DNA of 64,000 bases from contig JAITSS010000044.1 in assembly GCA_031287565.1 (NCBI GenBank), positions 1 to 64,000 on the forward strand, written 5' to 3'. Source of the DNA: Desulfobulbaceae bacterium (GTDB taxonomy: Bacteria; Desulfobacterota; Desulfobulbia; Desulfobulbales; Desulfocapsaceae). The first letter of the stretch is position 1; each line of letters opens with the position of its first letter. Made by a program: the position numbers and the translations under genes. The notes beneath the pieces were generated by a model that made no database searches, was not told the DNA's origin, and saw only the letters and a program-made list of their open reading frames with translations. Of the stretch, positions 40,126 to 49,203 are shown in pieces.

Positions 40126-40866
40126 ATGCCCGAATTCACAGATAAAAAAGCGGTCGTCACCGGCGCGACGCGGGGAATTGGCCGCGCCGTCACCGAAGCC
40201 TTGCTGGAACAAGGCGCCATGGTCGTCGGCCTCTATAGCGGCGATGAACAGGCGGCGGCAAACCTGCGCGACGAGGCGGCCCGCTTTGCTTCGCGTCTGC
40301 GCCTGACACGCCTGGATGTCAGCGATTATCCGGCGGCGGCCCGATTTTTCGCCGCCTTCGAGGAAGAATTCGATACCCTGGACATCCTCGTCAACAACGC
40401 CGGCATCCGCCGCGACGCCGTGCTGGCCCTGATGAAAGAAGAGGAATGGCGACGGGTCATCGACGTGAACCTGACCGGCGGATTTATCACATCAAGGCTG
40501 GCTTTGCCTTTAATGCTCAAGCAGAAGTATGGCCGCATCATTTTCATCACCTCGCCAATGGGCCGCATGGGTTTTCCTGGCCAGGCGAATTACGCCGCCT
40601 CCAAAGCCGGCCAGGTCGCTATGGCGCGTTCTTTGTGCCAGGAAGTGGCGAAGCGGAAAATCACCGTGAACTGCGTATCGCCGGGTTTCATCGCCACTGA
40701 TTTTATCGGCGACCTGGATGAAACCCGCATGAAAGAATACAAAAAAATGGTGCCGTCCGGGCGTTTCGGCACACCACAAGAAGTCGCCCAGGCCGTGCTG
40801 TTTCTCGCCGGAAGCGAAGCCGCCTACATCAACGGCGCGGTGCTGGAAATCACGGGTGGATTATGA
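40126..40866 (+). CDS. 3-oxoacyl-ACP reductase-like SDR
   Basis: VVTGATRGIGRAVTEALL, LVNNAGIRRDAVLALMKEEEW, YAASKAGQVAMARSL. Confidence 0.9.
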   Translation: MPEFTDKKAVVTGATRGIGRAVTEALLEQGAMVVGLYSGDEQAAANLRDEAARFASRLRLTRLDVSDYPAAARFFAAFEEEFDTLDILVNNAGIRRDAVLALMKEEEWRRVIDVNLTGGFITSRLALPLMLKQKYGRIIFITSPMGRMGFPGQANYAASKAGQVAMARSLCQEVAKRKITVNCVSPGFIATDFIGDLDETRMKEYKKMVPSGRFGTPQEVAQAVLFLAGSEAAYINGAVLEITGGL

Positions 40867-41297
40867 AACCCGCCGCCGAAATTCTCGCCCGCCTGCCGCA
40901 CCGCCCGCCCTTTTTGTTTGTTGATGCCATCGTCGAGCGCGGCGAAAATTGTCTGCGGGCGGCGGTGACATTTCCAGCCGATTGGCCGGTGTTCGCGGGC
41001 CATTATCCCGGCCAGGCCATCGTTCCGGGAGTTATTTTGTGCGAGGCAATTTTTCAGAGCGGCGCGCTTTTGATCGGCGAACTTGCGCGCGACATGGCCG
41101 AAACGCCGTCGGGGTCGCCGCTGGTCGCCCGCATCTTCGCGGCGAAATTCAAACGCGAAGTCGGGCCAGGCGAGCGGTTGGACATTGAGGTGGCGCTGAC
41201 CGAAAAAATGGCCTCGGCCTGGCTGATGAAGGGGACAGCGAGAGTGGCGGGCAAGGTGGCGGCGCAGGTCGAATTTTCCTGTGTCCTGAAATCCTAA
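40863..41297 (+). CDS. FabZ-like 3-hydroxyacyl-ACP dehydratase
   Basis: LPHRPPFLFVDAIVE, FAGHYPGQAIVPGVILCEAIFQ; overlaps upstream SDR. Confidence 0.88.
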   Translation: MKPAAEILARLPHRPPFLFVDAIVERGENCLRAAVTFPADWPVFAGHYPGQAIVPGVILCEAIFQSGALLIGELARDMAETPSGSPLVARIFAAKFKREVGPGERLDIEVALTEKMASAWLMKGTARVAGKVAAQVEFSCVLKS

Positions 41298-41483
41298 TCT
41301 GGTTTTCGCCGGGCGAGGCGGCGCTTGCCGGATTTTTCCCTTGACAAGCGTTCGAGTGGCGGCAAGATGACGCCGCCCCTTGAAATTTGTATGGAAGCGA
41401 GTAATATGCCGCGCCGTTTTTCCTATCTTTACTGGCTTTATCCAACATTTCTCCCTGTTCCATAACCGCCGTTAGAGGACGCT

Positions 41484-42182
41484 GTGCAACTTTCCATCAC
41501 CAGTATGATTATGCACGCTGGCCCGATTGGTCAGCTTGTGATGTTCGCGCTGTTGTGTTTTTCGATTGTTTCCTGGGCCATCGTATTCAAAAAAATCGCC
41601 CTGTATCGCAAAGTACGAAGAGACAGCGAGGAATTTCTCGAAGCCTTCTGGGCCTCATCCAATCTCAGCGAGGCGCGCAAATCCGCCGATGAATTCGACT
41701 ACAGCCCGGAAGCGGGGGTCTTCATCGCCGGTTTCGCCGAGCTTCAGAAAATCAACAAGATACGCGCCAAGAAGGAAGAAGGCGGCCCGGAAACCCTGGA
41801 CATGCAGTTGGCGACCATGGACAACCTGAAACGGGCGGTGCGCAAGGCCGAGGCGCAACTGATCGGCGAGCTAGGTTCTTCCCTGTCGTTTCTCGCCACC
41901 ACCGGCAGCGCCTCTCCCTTTGTCGGCTTGTTCGGCACGGTCTGGGGCATCATGGCCTCCTTCCACGACATCGGCCAGCGCGGTTCGGCCTCGCTCACCG
42001 TGGTCGCTCCCGGCATCTCCGAGGCGCTGGTCGCCACCGCCGCCGGTCTGGCCGTCGCCATTCCGGCGGTGATTTTTTACAATTATTTTTCCAACCGCAT
42101 CGAAGAAATCAACAGCGACGTGCGCAATTTTAGCACCGATTTCCTCAATCTGGTCGAGCGCGATTTCTTAAGCCGCGTCTGA
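41484..42182 (+). CDS. tolQ: Tol-Pal system TolQ
   Basis: MotA/ExbB-type: TTGSASPFVGLFGTVWGIMASFHDIGQRGSASLTVVAPGISEALVATAAGLAVAIPAVIFYN. Confidence 0.95.
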   Translation: MQLSITSMIMHAGPIGQLVMFALLCFSIVSWAIVFKKIALYRKVRRDSEEFLEAFWASSNLSEARKSADEFDYSPEAGVFIAGFAELQKINKIRAKKEEGGPETLDMQLATMDNLKRAVRKAEAQLIGELGSSLSFLATTGSASPFVGLFGTVWGIMASFHDIGQRGSASLTVVAPGISEALVATAAGLAVAIPAVIFYNYFSNRIEEINSDVRNFSTDFLNLVERDFLSRV

Positions 42183-42207
42183 TTTTTTTCTCGCATACGG
42201 GTGAAGC

Positions 42208-42618
42208 ATGTCGATGATGCGGTCGAAAGGCGGCAAACGGTTGGTCGCCGATATTAACGTCACCCCATTGGTGGACGTGATGCTGGTTCTGTTGATCATT
42301 TTCATGGTCACAGCGCCGATGATGACCCAGGGCATCGACCTTGACCTGCACGAAACCACCGATGCGCCGCGTCCCCAGGAACAAAAAGACCAACCAATCA
42401 TCATATCCGTTGGTCAGGATGGCAAACTCGTCCTGAAGGAAAGCGAAATGAGCCGCGAACAGCTCATGCGGGAACTGACAGGCATGTCGAAAGAAGACAA
42501 AAAACATAAAATGCTCATCATCAGGGCTGACCGCAACGCCCCCTACGGCCTGGTCGCGACCTTGTTCGCCGATGCGCGCGGCGCGGGCTTTTTGAACCTG
42601 ACTCCCGCCATCAGGTGA
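42208..42618 (+). CDS. TolR/ExbD family protein, copy 1
   Basis: RLVADINVTPLVDVMLVLLIIFMVTAPMMTQGIDLDL. Confidence 0.93.
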   Translation: MSMMRSKGGKRLVADINVTPLVDVMLVLLIIFMVTAPMMTQGIDLDLHETTDAPRPQEQKDQPIIISVGQDGKLVLKESEMSREQLMRELTGMSKEDKKHKMLIIRADRNAPYGLVATLFADARGAGFLNLTPAIR

Positions 42619-42621
42619 ACC

Positions 42622-43056
42622 ATGGGCATGATGGGGTCAAAGGGCGGCAAGGGTTTGGTTGCCGACATCAACGTCACACCGTTGGTGGACGTGATGTTGG
42701 TGCTCCTGATTATTTTCATGGTCACGGCGCCGATGATGACGCAATCAGGCGACATCGACCTGCCGGAGACCGTGGCGGAACCGCTGCGCCAGAAAGACGA
42801 TCCGCTGGCCATCTCCATTGACAAAGAAGGCCGGATCAAATTGAAGAATACCGACATGACCGAAGCGCTGCTGGTGCAGGAATTGGACAAAATGCCGGAT
42901 GAGGAAAAAAAGGAGCAGATGATTTATCTCAGCGCCGACAAAAACGTGCCCTACGAAAAGATTTATTCCCTTTTTTTGGCGCTGTCGAAAATCGGTTTTG
43001 CAAAAGTGGGCATGGTCACCGAACATAGCGATGACGCCACGGACAAGCGGAACTAG
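42622..43056 (+). CDS. TolR/ExbD family protein, copy 2
   Basis: GLVADINVTPLVDVMLVLLIIFMVTAPMMTQSGDIDLPE; near-identical N-terminus to copy 1. Confidence 0.93.
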   Translation: MGMMGSKGGKGLVADINVTPLVDVMLVLLIIFMVTAPMMTQSGDIDLPETVAEPLRQKDDPLAISIDKEGRIKLKNTDMTEALLVQELDKMPDEEKKEQMIYLSADKNVPYEKIYSLFLALSKIGFAKVGMVTEHSDDATDKRN

Positions 43057-43067
43057 GTGATTGTCCA

Positions 43068-44168
43068 GTGCGGCGCAAGCGACGTGGAACATATCTGCCC
43101 GACGGCAACCCGTATTTACCCGTAATCGCCGCCATTTGCGCCCATCTTCTGGTTATGGCGCTGATTGTATTCCTGCCATCGATCGCTCTCCAACGCGAAC
43201 CAGAACAGGTCGTGACTATCAATTTAATTGACCTGCCCGCGCCACCCGCGTCGGCCGGAGGCGGCCCGCCACCAAAGACTGAACGCCAGGCCGAGAGCAA
43301 ACCGGCGGCCAAGCCTCAAGCCAAACCAGAACCGGCGCCGGAACCAGCGAAGATCGAAGCAACCCCGGTGAAGGAAAAAGCCAAGCCGGAGCCGCCGCCA
43401 CCACCGAAAAAAATCGAACCGAAGCCGGTCAAAGAGAAGCCCGCGCCAGAGGTGGTGAAGGAACCGCCGCCACCGCCCAAAGCCGTATCGCTGAAACCCC
43501 GGCAGGTCAAAAAACTCGCGCCAGAACCGCCAAAACAAGAAGTCGTGAAGAAACGCGACGACAAGGCGATCAAACGCGAGATGGACAAAATACGCGAGCA
43601 ACTGGCCCAGGAAGAAAAGCGGCGTGAGTTAAGCCAACTGCGAAAACAACTGGCCCAGGAAGGGCGAATGCGCGACCAGAAGAAGCGCGAGCAAGCGGCG
43701 GCGGAAGAACGGGCGGCGGCGGCGGAAGCGGCGAGGCTGACCCGCCAGCTTGAAGAATACAAAGACCAGGCGCGACTGATGGAAGCGCGCGAGCAGGGCC
43801 TTGGTTCCGGCGCCAGCCGCAGCCAGACGAGCGATAAGGCCCAAAGCGCGTCGTCAAGCGGCGCTGACAGCGCCTTGGCCAGTCAATACTACTCGCGCAT
43901 TGCCGGGCAATTGCAATCCTACTGGAAGCTGCCCGACTTCAAGGATTGGCCGCCGAGTATGGTGGCGACTGTGGCCGTCACCATTGACAAGAGTGGTAAA
44001 ATTCTGGATGTTCAGTTCGAGAAACGCTCCGGCGACGACGCTTTTGACCGGCTGGTGAGAAAGACGCTGGATGACGCCGATCCTCTGCCGCCGATTCCGC
44101 CCGCCTTAAAAAAAGAACGTCTGGAAATAGGTTTTCACTTCAAGCCCGGTTCCATCACCGGACGATAA
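43068..44168 (+). CDS. tolA: TolA-like TonB-family protein
   Basis: N-terminal TM, Pro/Lys/Glu-rich coiled domain, C-terminal SQYYSRIAGQLQSYWKLPDF...VTIDKSGKILDVQFEKRSGDDAFD. Confidence 0.88.
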   Translation: MRRKRRGTYLPDGNPYLPVIAAICAHLLVMALIVFLPSIALQREPEQVVTINLIDLPAPPASAGGGPPPKTERQAESKPAAKPQAKPEPAPEPAKIEATPVKEKAKPEPPPPPKKIEPKPVKEKPAPEVVKEPPPPPKAVSLKPRQVKKLAPEPPKQEVVKKRDDKAIKREMDKIREQLAQEEKRRELSQLRKQLAQEGRMRDQKKREQAAAEERAAAAEAARLTRQLEEYKDQARLMEAREQGLGSGASRSQTSDKAQSASSSGADSALASQYYSRIAGQLQSYWKLPDFKDWPPSMVATVAVTIDKSGKILDVQFEKRSGDDAFDRLVRKTLDDADPLPPIPPALKKERLEIGFHFKPGSITGR

Positions 44169-44181
44169 TTTTCACACGGGT

Positions 44182-45471
44182 GTGCATCCCATGTCTCAAA
44201 TCCGTCGCGCCGTTTTGCCGCTGTTCCTGTTGACCGTTATTCTGTTGACCGCCTGCCGGGCCATGGCCGATGAGCGGGTGTACCTTGATATTTCCTCCAG
44301 CGACACCAGAAAAATCCAGTTTGCCGTTCCCGACCTGGCGTCCAAGAGCGGCGGGCGTCCGCAACTGGGGCGCGATCTCGCCGACATCATCGGCAAAGCG
44401 TTGGTTTTTCATGGCATCATCTCGCTTATGCCGTCAAGCGACTACGGCAACAATCCCGACTCTGACTGGAAAAAGCTGGGCCTGGATTATGTGGTTCTGG
44501 GCAATTACAGCAGCTCAGGACAAAGCCTGTCGTTGGAGCTGCGGCTGCTTGAGGCGGCGTCCGGCGATCTCGTCACCGGGAAAACCTATACCGGCACAGT
44601 CAGCCAGAGACACAAGATGCTGTATAAATTCTGTGATGAAGTGATTCTGGCGCTCACCGGCAAACCCGGCATCGCCTCGACGAAAATCGCCTACGTCTCC
44701 TTCGACGGACGGGCGAAGGAAGCCTACACCACCGATATTCTCGGCAGCGCCCAGCGCCGCGTCACCCGACACCAGAATCTGGTCGTATCGCCGCGTTTCT
44801 CCCGCGACGGCAATTACCTGGCCTATAGTTCGTACCACACCGGCAACCAGAATCTCTACATCACCGACCTGCGCCAGAGCGCCACCACCACCCGCATTAT
44901 GGGCTTCAAAGGACTGAACTACGGCCCGGCCTATTCCCCCGATGGCCGCTCCATGATCGTCACGCTGTCAAAGGACGGCAACCCCGACCTCTATCTCTGC
45001 GCGCCGCAAGGGAAAATCATCGAACGCCTGACCCAGGGGCAAGGCATCAACACCTCGGCTTCCTGGTCGCCGGACGGCACGCGCATCGCCTTTGTCTCCG
45101 ACCGCACCGGTAAACCGCAGGTCTATGTTATGGACATGCGCACCCGGCAGGCGCAACGGGTCAGTTTCGAGGGCAACGAGAATGCTGAACCAGCCTGGTC
45201 GCCAACCGAAGACCTGATTGTCTATTCCAGCCTGGTCGGCGGCGTGTATCAGTTGTTTCTTGTCCGTCCGGGGCAGGGCGATTCAATACAGCTCACCGAT
45301 GACCTCAGCCACCACGAAACGCCAAATTGGTCGCCAGACGGCAATCAGATTGTTTATGCGCGACGCGGCGGCCGTTCGCACCAACTCTGCGCCATCCTGA
45401 AAAATGGCACATTTAACCGACAACTCTTCAATTTTTCCGGCGATCAGACCTATCCGCAGTGGTCACGATGA
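44182..45471 (+). CDS. tolB: Tol-Pal system beta-propeller TolB
   Basis: KIAYVSFDGRAKEAYTTDI, SPRFSRDGNYLAYSS, WSPDGTRIAFVSDRTGKPQVYVMD repeats. Confidence 0.96.
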   Translation: MHPMSQIRRAVLPLFLLTVILLTACRAMADERVYLDISSSDTRKIQFAVPDLASKSGGRPQLGRDLADIIGKALVFHGIISLMPSSDYGNNPDSDWKKLGLDYVVLGNYSSSGQSLSLELRLLEAASGDLVTGKTYTGTVSQRHKMLYKFCDEVILALTGKPGIASTKIAYVSFDGRAKEAYTTDILGSAQRRVTRHQNLVVSPRFSRDGNYLAYSSYHTGNQNLYITDLRQSATTTRIMGFKGLNYGPAYSPDGRSMIVTLSKDGNPDLYLCAPQGKIIERLTQGQGINTSASWSPDGTRIAFVSDRTGKPQVYVMDMRTRQAQRVSFEGNENAEPAWSPTEDLIVYSSLVGGVYQLFLVRPGQGDSIQLTDDLSHHETPNWSPDGNQIVYARRGGRSHQLCAILKNGTFNRQLFNFSGDQTYPQWSR

Positions 45472-45501
45472 ACCGCGACAACCCATAACCGTCCATTCGC
45501 C

Positions 45502-46608
45502 ATGAAAAAATTCCCCCGCTTCCTTCTTCTGACGCTGCCGCTTTTACCGCTCTTCGCGCATTGCGCTTCCTATGGCGAGGTAGAGCGCCTGCAAAATCAA
45601 CTGCGCACCATGAACCGGAAGATGGAAGACATGAAGTCCACGCAGGTGGACAGCATTCAGCGCGAGCAGGCCGCTGCGGGCGAGAAGATCACGCAGTTGG
45701 AAGAGCAGGTCCGTAATCTGCAAAACCAGTTGGACGATACCAATCAGGTCAATTCCCGCTTGAAAGAGCAAAACAAATCGCTGGAAGCCACCATCGGTGC
45801 TCGCACCCAACAAGAGCTAGGCAAGCGTGATGAGGCCATCAGCAAGCTGGAAGAAAGCCTGAAAGCCAAGGATGAAAAGATCATATCTCTGGAAGACAAG
45901 CTGAAGGCGCAGCAGGACAACATCAAGCTGATCCAATCCCAGCGGGTCGGCGATACCGAAAAGGCCCTGAAGGAAGCGCAGGCCAAGGCGGAAGCGGCTA
46001 AGGCTAAGGCCAAGGCGCTTTCGGCTTCGTCCAGCGCCTCCGCGTCCAGTGGCGGCGAAATCAAAAAGATCACCAGCGGCCCAGCGAAAATAGTCAGCAG
46101 AACGCCGGTGGTTCCGGTCGTGTCCGTGTCGCCGAAGAAGCCAACCACAACCGCTCAGACATCCGACGACGATCCCTTCGACAAGATTCCGCCACCCGCC
46201 GCGACCAAACCGGCGACGACGACAAGCGCCGCCGAACCGGCTGTTTCTGGCGATAAACTGGCGGAAGGCAAACAGCTTTTCGCGCAGAAGCAATACAGCA
46301 AAGCGCAGGCCGCCTTTGAATCCTATCTGGCCAGCAATCCTTCAGCCAGCCAGGCTTCTGAAGCTAATTACATGATAGGCGAATGCAATTTTCAGAGCAA
46401 AAAATACGACCAGGCGATTATCAGCTACCAGCAAGTCGCCTCCAAACCGCAGATGAGCAAAGCCGCCGCCGCCACCCTCAAGCAAGGCATGGCCTTTGAA
46501 GAAATAGCCGATGTGGAAATGGCGAAAACCCTCTACAAAAAACTGATCGACCAGCATCCCGATTCTCCGGAAGCGAAAACCGCGCGGGCGAGACTGGGCA
46601 AACTATGA
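45502..46608 (+). CDS. YbgF/CpoB-like TPR lipoprotein
   Basis: Lipobox-like signal, coiled coil, C-terminal TPR ANYMIGECNFQSKKYDQAIISYQQVASKPQMSKAAAATLKQGMAFEEI. Confidence 0.88.
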   Translation: MKKFPRFLLLTLPLLPLFAHCASYGEVERLQNQLRTMNRKMEDMKSTQVDSIQREQAAAGEKITQLEEQVRNLQNQLDDTNQVNSRLKEQNKSLEATIGARTQQELGKRDEAISKLEESLKAKDEKIISLEDKLKAQQDNIKLIQSQRVGDTEKALKEAQAKAEAAKAKAKALSASSSASASSGGEIKKITSGPAKIVSRTPVVPVVSVSPKKPTTTAQTSDDDPFDKIPPPAATKPATTTSAAEPAVSGDKLAEGKQLFAQKQYSKAQAAFESYLASNPSASQASEANYMIGECNFQSKKYDQAIISYQQVASKPQMSKAAAATLKQGMAFEEIADVEMAKTLYKKLIDQHPDSPEAKTARARLGKL

Positions 46609-46618
46609 CCAAGGCGCG

Positions 46619-47383
46619 GTGACGACGGAGAAAAAACGGCTGGACGAGCTGCTTTTAGCGCGTGGTCTGGTCGCCGATTTGCAAGAAGCGCGGGCGCTCA
46701 TTGCCGCCGGACAGGTGCTGGCGGCAGAACGGGTCGCCGATAAATGCGGCCACAAGTATGCCCTTGATTGCCCGCTACGTTTGCGTAAACGCCTCGGCTA
46801 TGTCTCGCGGGGCGGTCTCAAGCTTGAAAAAGCGCTCTCCCATTTTTCTATCAATCCACATGGTTGGCGTTGCCTGGATATTGGCGCCTCCACCGGTGGT
46901 TTCACCGACTGCCTGTTGCAGCATGGCGCGGCACGGGTCTACGCCGTCGATGTCGCTTATGGCCAACTTGACTGGAAACTGCGCGGCGACCATCGCGTTG
47001 TGGTCATGGAACGGGTGAACGCCCGCCATCTCAAACCAGGCGACATCGCCAAAGAGATTGATCTGGCGGTGCTCGATGCCTCGTTCATCTCGCTGACCCG
47101 GCTCATCCCAGCCTTATCGCCGTTTTTTCATGGCCTGCGGCGGCTCATCGTTTTAGTCAAACCACAATTTGAATTGGCTGCCGCCCAGGTCGCGGCAGGC
47201 GGCGTGGTCCGCGACGAGGGTTTACGCCGGGAGGCGGTGGCCAAGGTCGCGCATTTCGCGGCCAGCTTAGGGCTGCGCGACCTTGGCGCGGTCGCCTCGC
47301 CAATTCTCGGCCCAAAAGGGAATCAGGAATTCCTGCTCTACCTCACCGATTCCCCGGTCGCGGACGCCCGCGCTTCCGAGTAA
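46619..47383 (+). CDS. TlyA-family rRNA 2'-O-methyltransferase (GTG start)
   Basis: S4 domain RLDELLLARGLVADLQEARALIAAGQVL; CLDIGASTGGFTDCLLQHGAARVYAVDVAYGQLDWKLR. Confidence 0.93.
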   Translation: MTTEKKRLDELLLARGLVADLQEARALIAAGQVLAAERVADKCGHKYALDCPLRLRKRLGYVSRGGLKLEKALSHFSINPHGWRCLDIGASTGGFTDCLLQHGAARVYAVDVAYGQLDWKLRGDHRVVVMERVNARHLKPGDIAKEIDLAVLDASFISLTRLIPALSPFFHGLRRLIVLVKPQFELAAAQVAAGGVVRDEGLRREAVAKVAHFAASLGLRDLGAVASPILGPKGNQEFLLYLTDSPVADARASE

Positions 47384-47387
47384 GCGC

Positions 47388-47446
47388 ATATAACTATTGG
47401 TAGAAGCGTAAACGCTGACGCGCGTCGTTTAACTAAAACGTTAGGC
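47388..47446 (+). other. attC-like recombination site 1
   Basis: Right core GTTAGGC at 47440-47446 preceded by TTTAACTAAAAC (L'-like); degenerate left box ATATAAC. Confidence 0.6.
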
Positions 47447-47459
47447 ATCAGAGGCCGTA

Positions 47460-47864
47460 ATGCCGATGCGCCTGCGAATCACATCCACTCCGCCCGGAGA
47501 AGCACCGTTCTGGGTCCGGGAGAAAGGGCTTGGTCTAAATCTTCCGCTCGCGCAGCGAAAGTCGCCATTACTCACAGTCCGGGTTTTTGGTATATTCACT
47601 GGTCCGAAAGGCTTTGTCTCCGGCGTCATAGCCTTCCTCTTGGGCAGGCACGAGAAACAATCTGGCTATGTCGTTGAAACATTGGTAGCTATCGAAGTCC
47701 TGGCCCAAAGCAGTCCGCAGGCCGCCGCATGGTGGCGCGAGAACGTGCCACATCTGATTAAGCCAAGACCCTTCTTTTTCTTTCAGCAAGGTGTTGGCTC
47801 TGTTGTCAAACCTGGATGTCTAACCCATTTATGCAAGCGGAACTGCCTGCGGCTGTCCGCGTAA
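47460..47864 (+). CDS. Integron cassette ORF, unknown function
   Basis: 134-aa ORF filling the cassette between attC-like sites 1 and 2; ...SGYVVETLVAIEVLAQSSPQAAAWWRENVPHLIKP. Confidence 0.55.
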   Translation: MPMRLRITSTPPGEAPFWVREKGLGLNLPLAQRKSPLLTVRVFGIFTGPKGFVSGVIAFLLGRHEKQSGYVVETLVAIEVLAQSSPQAAAWWRENVPHLIKPRPFFFFQQGVGSVVKPGCLTHLCKRNCLRLSA

Positions 47865-47878
47865 CTCAAAGGTTAGCT
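47818..47878 (+). other. attC-like recombination site 2
   Basis: Left GTCTAAC (47818-47824), right ...GTAACTCAAAGGTTAGCT; left box nearly complementary to cassette 1's own TTAGGC end. Confidence 0.75.
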
Positions 47879-47881
47879 GCC

Positions 47882-48244
47882 ATGAATCCACAAAAAGTCG
47901 CGCGGGAAAAGATTCGGCGCTTTACTGATCTTCCAAACATCGGCCCTGCTTTGGCTAAGGATTTTGTGTTGCTGGGCTTCACTCATCCAGCTCAACTGGA
48001 GGGTGTTGATCCGCTGGAACTCTACAACGCGCTTTGTCACATTACCCGGTTACGTCAAGATCCATGCGTACTAGACGTCTTTATGTCCGTTGCGGATTTC
48101 TTGGGTGGAAATCCGCCTAAACTCTGGTGGCATTTCACAGGCCAGCGCAAGCGGAAATACGGCCATCTTTATGCCAACGGCGGGGATTTGCCGCTGGCGG
48201 CTCACAATTCATTTGAGCCGACGCCGTTTCGCGGTGCGGCTTAA
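47882..48244 (+). CDS. Helix-hairpin-helix protein (Cdd1/'pathogenicity locus'-like)
   Basis: FTDLPNIGPALAKDFVLLGFTHPAQLEGVDPLELYNALCHITRLRQDPCVLDVFMSVADF. Confidence 0.75.
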   Translation: MNPQKVAREKIRRFTDLPNIGPALAKDFVLLGFTHPAQLEGVDPLELYNALCHITRLRQDPCVLDVFMSVADFLGGNPPKLWWHFTGQRKRKYGHLYANGGDLPLAAHNSFEPTPFRGAA

Positions 48245-48258
48245 TTCATAGGTTATGC
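48200..48258 (+). other. attC-like recombination site 3
   Basis: CTCACAATTCATTTGAGCCGACGCCGTTTCGCGGTGCGGCTTAATTCATAGGTTATGC; strongly resembles the aadA-type attC architecture (CAATTCGTTCAAGCCGACGCCGCTTCGCGGCGCGGCTTAACTCAAGCGTTAG). Confidence 0.85.
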
Positions 48259-49052
48259 ATCACGACATGCGCATATTGGGTCTCCTCTCCTTCGTTCTTC
48301 TGCTCCCAATTCAGACCTGGGCGGAAGACATGGAGATCGCGAAGCTATTTTCCAACGCCGGAGTTACTGGCACGATTGTCATTTCTCCAATCAATGAAGG
48401 AAAGACCTTCGTTCACGACGACGTGCGGGCGGGCCGCCGGTTTCCGACAGCCTCAACCTTCAAGATACTGAACACCCTGGTGTCGCTGGAAGAAGATGTC
48501 ATTTCGGCCAGCGACACCCTGGAATGGGATGGCGTTTCAAGAGAAATCACCGAGTGGAATCGTGACCAAACCCTTGAAAGCGCCTTCAGGTCTTCGTGCG
48601 TCTGGTATTTTCAGGAGCTTGCCCGGAGAGTTGGGGTCGCCAAATACAAACACTATCTCGCGACATCGGGTTATGGCGAACTTCATGAGCCATTGAACGA
48701 AACGACATTCTGGCTGGATGGCTCTTTGAAAATGAGCGCCACTGGGCAAGTCGAATTTCTCAAGAAGGTTTATCGACGCTCACTTCCATTCAAGGATTCG
48801 TCTTACAACTCACTTCGGCAAATTATGCTTGTCGAACAAAATTCTGAATATGCGCTTCGCGCCAAGACCGGCTGGGCAACGAAATCTGGCCCGCCAATTA
48901 GTTGGCATGTTGGTTGGTATGTTGGCTACGTTGAAACACGGAAAGGAACTTGGTTCTTTGCCATGAATATGGACGCTCCTGATCAAAGTGTTCTCCCTCT
49001 GCGTCAGAAAATCACTCGCGAGGCTTTGCGTGTGAAGGGAATCATTGAATGA
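48255..49052 (+). CDS. Class D (OXA-type) beta-lactamase
   Basis: Signal peptide; STFK tetrad (FPTASTFKILNTLVSLE), SCVWYFQELARRVG (SxV), KTGWATKSGPPISWHVGWYVGYVE. Confidence 0.93.
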   Translation: MHHDMRILGLLSFVLLLPIQTWAEDMEIAKLFSNAGVTGTIVISPINEGKTFVHDDVRAGRRFPTASTFKILNTLVSLEEDVISASDTLEWDGVSREITEWNRDQTLESAFRSSCVWYFQELARRVGVAKYKHYLATSGYGELHEPLNETTFWLDGSLKMSATGQVEFLKKVYRRSLPFKDSSYNSLRQIMLVEQNSEYALRAKTGWATKSGPPISWHVGWYVGYVETRKGTWFFAMNMDAPDQSVLPLRQKITREALRVKGIIE

Positions 49053-49053
49053 T

Positions 49054-49118
49054 GCATAAGCCTGCGTTGAAGCGATTTGCGCGAAAAACCGCGCAGGCGC
49101 GCCAACTCTACGTTAGAG
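49054..49118 (+). other. attC-like recombination site 4
   Basis: Left GCATAAG exactly complementary to cassette 3's TTATGC end (48253-48258); right GCCAACTCTACGTTAGAG. Confidence 0.75.
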
Positions 49119-49203
49119 GAGCCGACAGGTTTTTGGGGCGCGCAATTCCTTTTGAACAAGAGCCGCGCCTCCAGAAAATCGATTTTTCGAGGTTCCCATC
49201 GGT

